Of a stretch of 6,214 nucleotides of DNA, positions 6,163 through 6,214 are shown piece by piece; the stretch's first letter is position 1; each line of letters opens with the position of its first letter. The stretch covers positions 1-6,214 of the forward strand of contig JANXUN010000619.1 of the NCBI GenBank assembly GCA_025356185.1, read 5' to 3'. Under the pieces are notes generated by a model. It was not told where the DNA came from. It saw nothing but the letters and a program-made list of their open reading frames with translations, and ran no database searches. The position numbers and the translations under genes were made by a program. The DNA is from Gemmatimonadaceae bacterium. GTDB lineage: Bacteria > Gemmatimonadota > Gemmatimonadetes > Gemmatimonadales > Gemmatimonadaceae.

Positions 6163-6214
6163 CGATGACGCCACCACAGCGCGCAAGCGCGGCGTCTGCT
6201 ACACGCGCGGCATC
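6159..6214 (+). CDS. Start of an unidentified gene overlapping the hutH stop (3' partial)
   Basis: ATG at 6159-6161 overlaps the hutH TGA (ATGA), and the frame stays open to the window end: Met-Thr-Met-Thr-Pro-Pro-Gln-Arg then an Ala/Ser/Arg-rich stretch, 18 codons in all. A second in-frame ATG follows at 6165. The overlap is typical of a translationally coupled operon partner. The hut context makes hutU, hutI or another histidine-degradation gene plausible, but the visible residues carry no family motif, so no function is assigned. A chance open frame of this length is also possible. Confidence 0.45.
   Translation, partial: MTMTPPQRASAASATRAA

Overview
The window is a compact, single-direction (+ strand) stretch of chromosomal housekeeping DNA from a diderm (outer-membrane) bacterium. 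Base composition looks moderately GC-rich by eye. Gene ends overlap or lie within about 35 bases of each other. I see no mobile element, CRISPR array, RNA gene or long non-coding interval. The order cpoB - tatC - lptD, together with an LptD whose C-terminal end resembles the Bacteroidota/FCB type more than the Escherichia coli type, suggests Gemmatimonadota or a related FCB-group lineage. That placement is inference from gene order and protein character, not from a marker gene.

Layout: (1) bases 1-837 hold the 3' part of a CpoB/YbgF-like, Tol-Pal-associated protein. It enters the window inside its signal peptide and has a likely lipobox cysteine, a coiled coil, a proline-rich linker and about three C-terminal TPR-like repeats. 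(2) 872-1645 is tatC, the six-helix receptor subunit of the twin-arginine translocase. (3) 1642-4611 is a long lptD, the outer-membrane LPS translocon, whose GTG start overlaps the tatC stop by 4 bases. (4) 4645-6162 is a complete hutH, histidine ammonia-lyase, with a good ribosome binding site and every catalytic residue I could check. (5) At 6159 a new open frame starts in an ATGA overlap with the hutH stop and runs off the window; its product cannot be identified from 18 codons.

The first three genes all serve the cell envelope: cell-wall/outer-membrane constriction, export of folded proteins, and LPS insertion. They look like one transcription unit. hutH is catabolic (histidine to urocanate) and sits only 33 bases behind lptD with no convincing terminator between, so it is either read through from the envelope genes or starts a separate hut unit from a promoter inside the lptD 3' end.

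I do not see a novel system here. The most interesting signal is in LptD. The cysteine site near its C-terminus, which in characterised LptD proteins forms the disulfide to the periplasmic domain, appears replaced by His-Asp. Two other cysteines lie about 70-85 residues upstream, and only one cysteine remains in the N-terminal domain.
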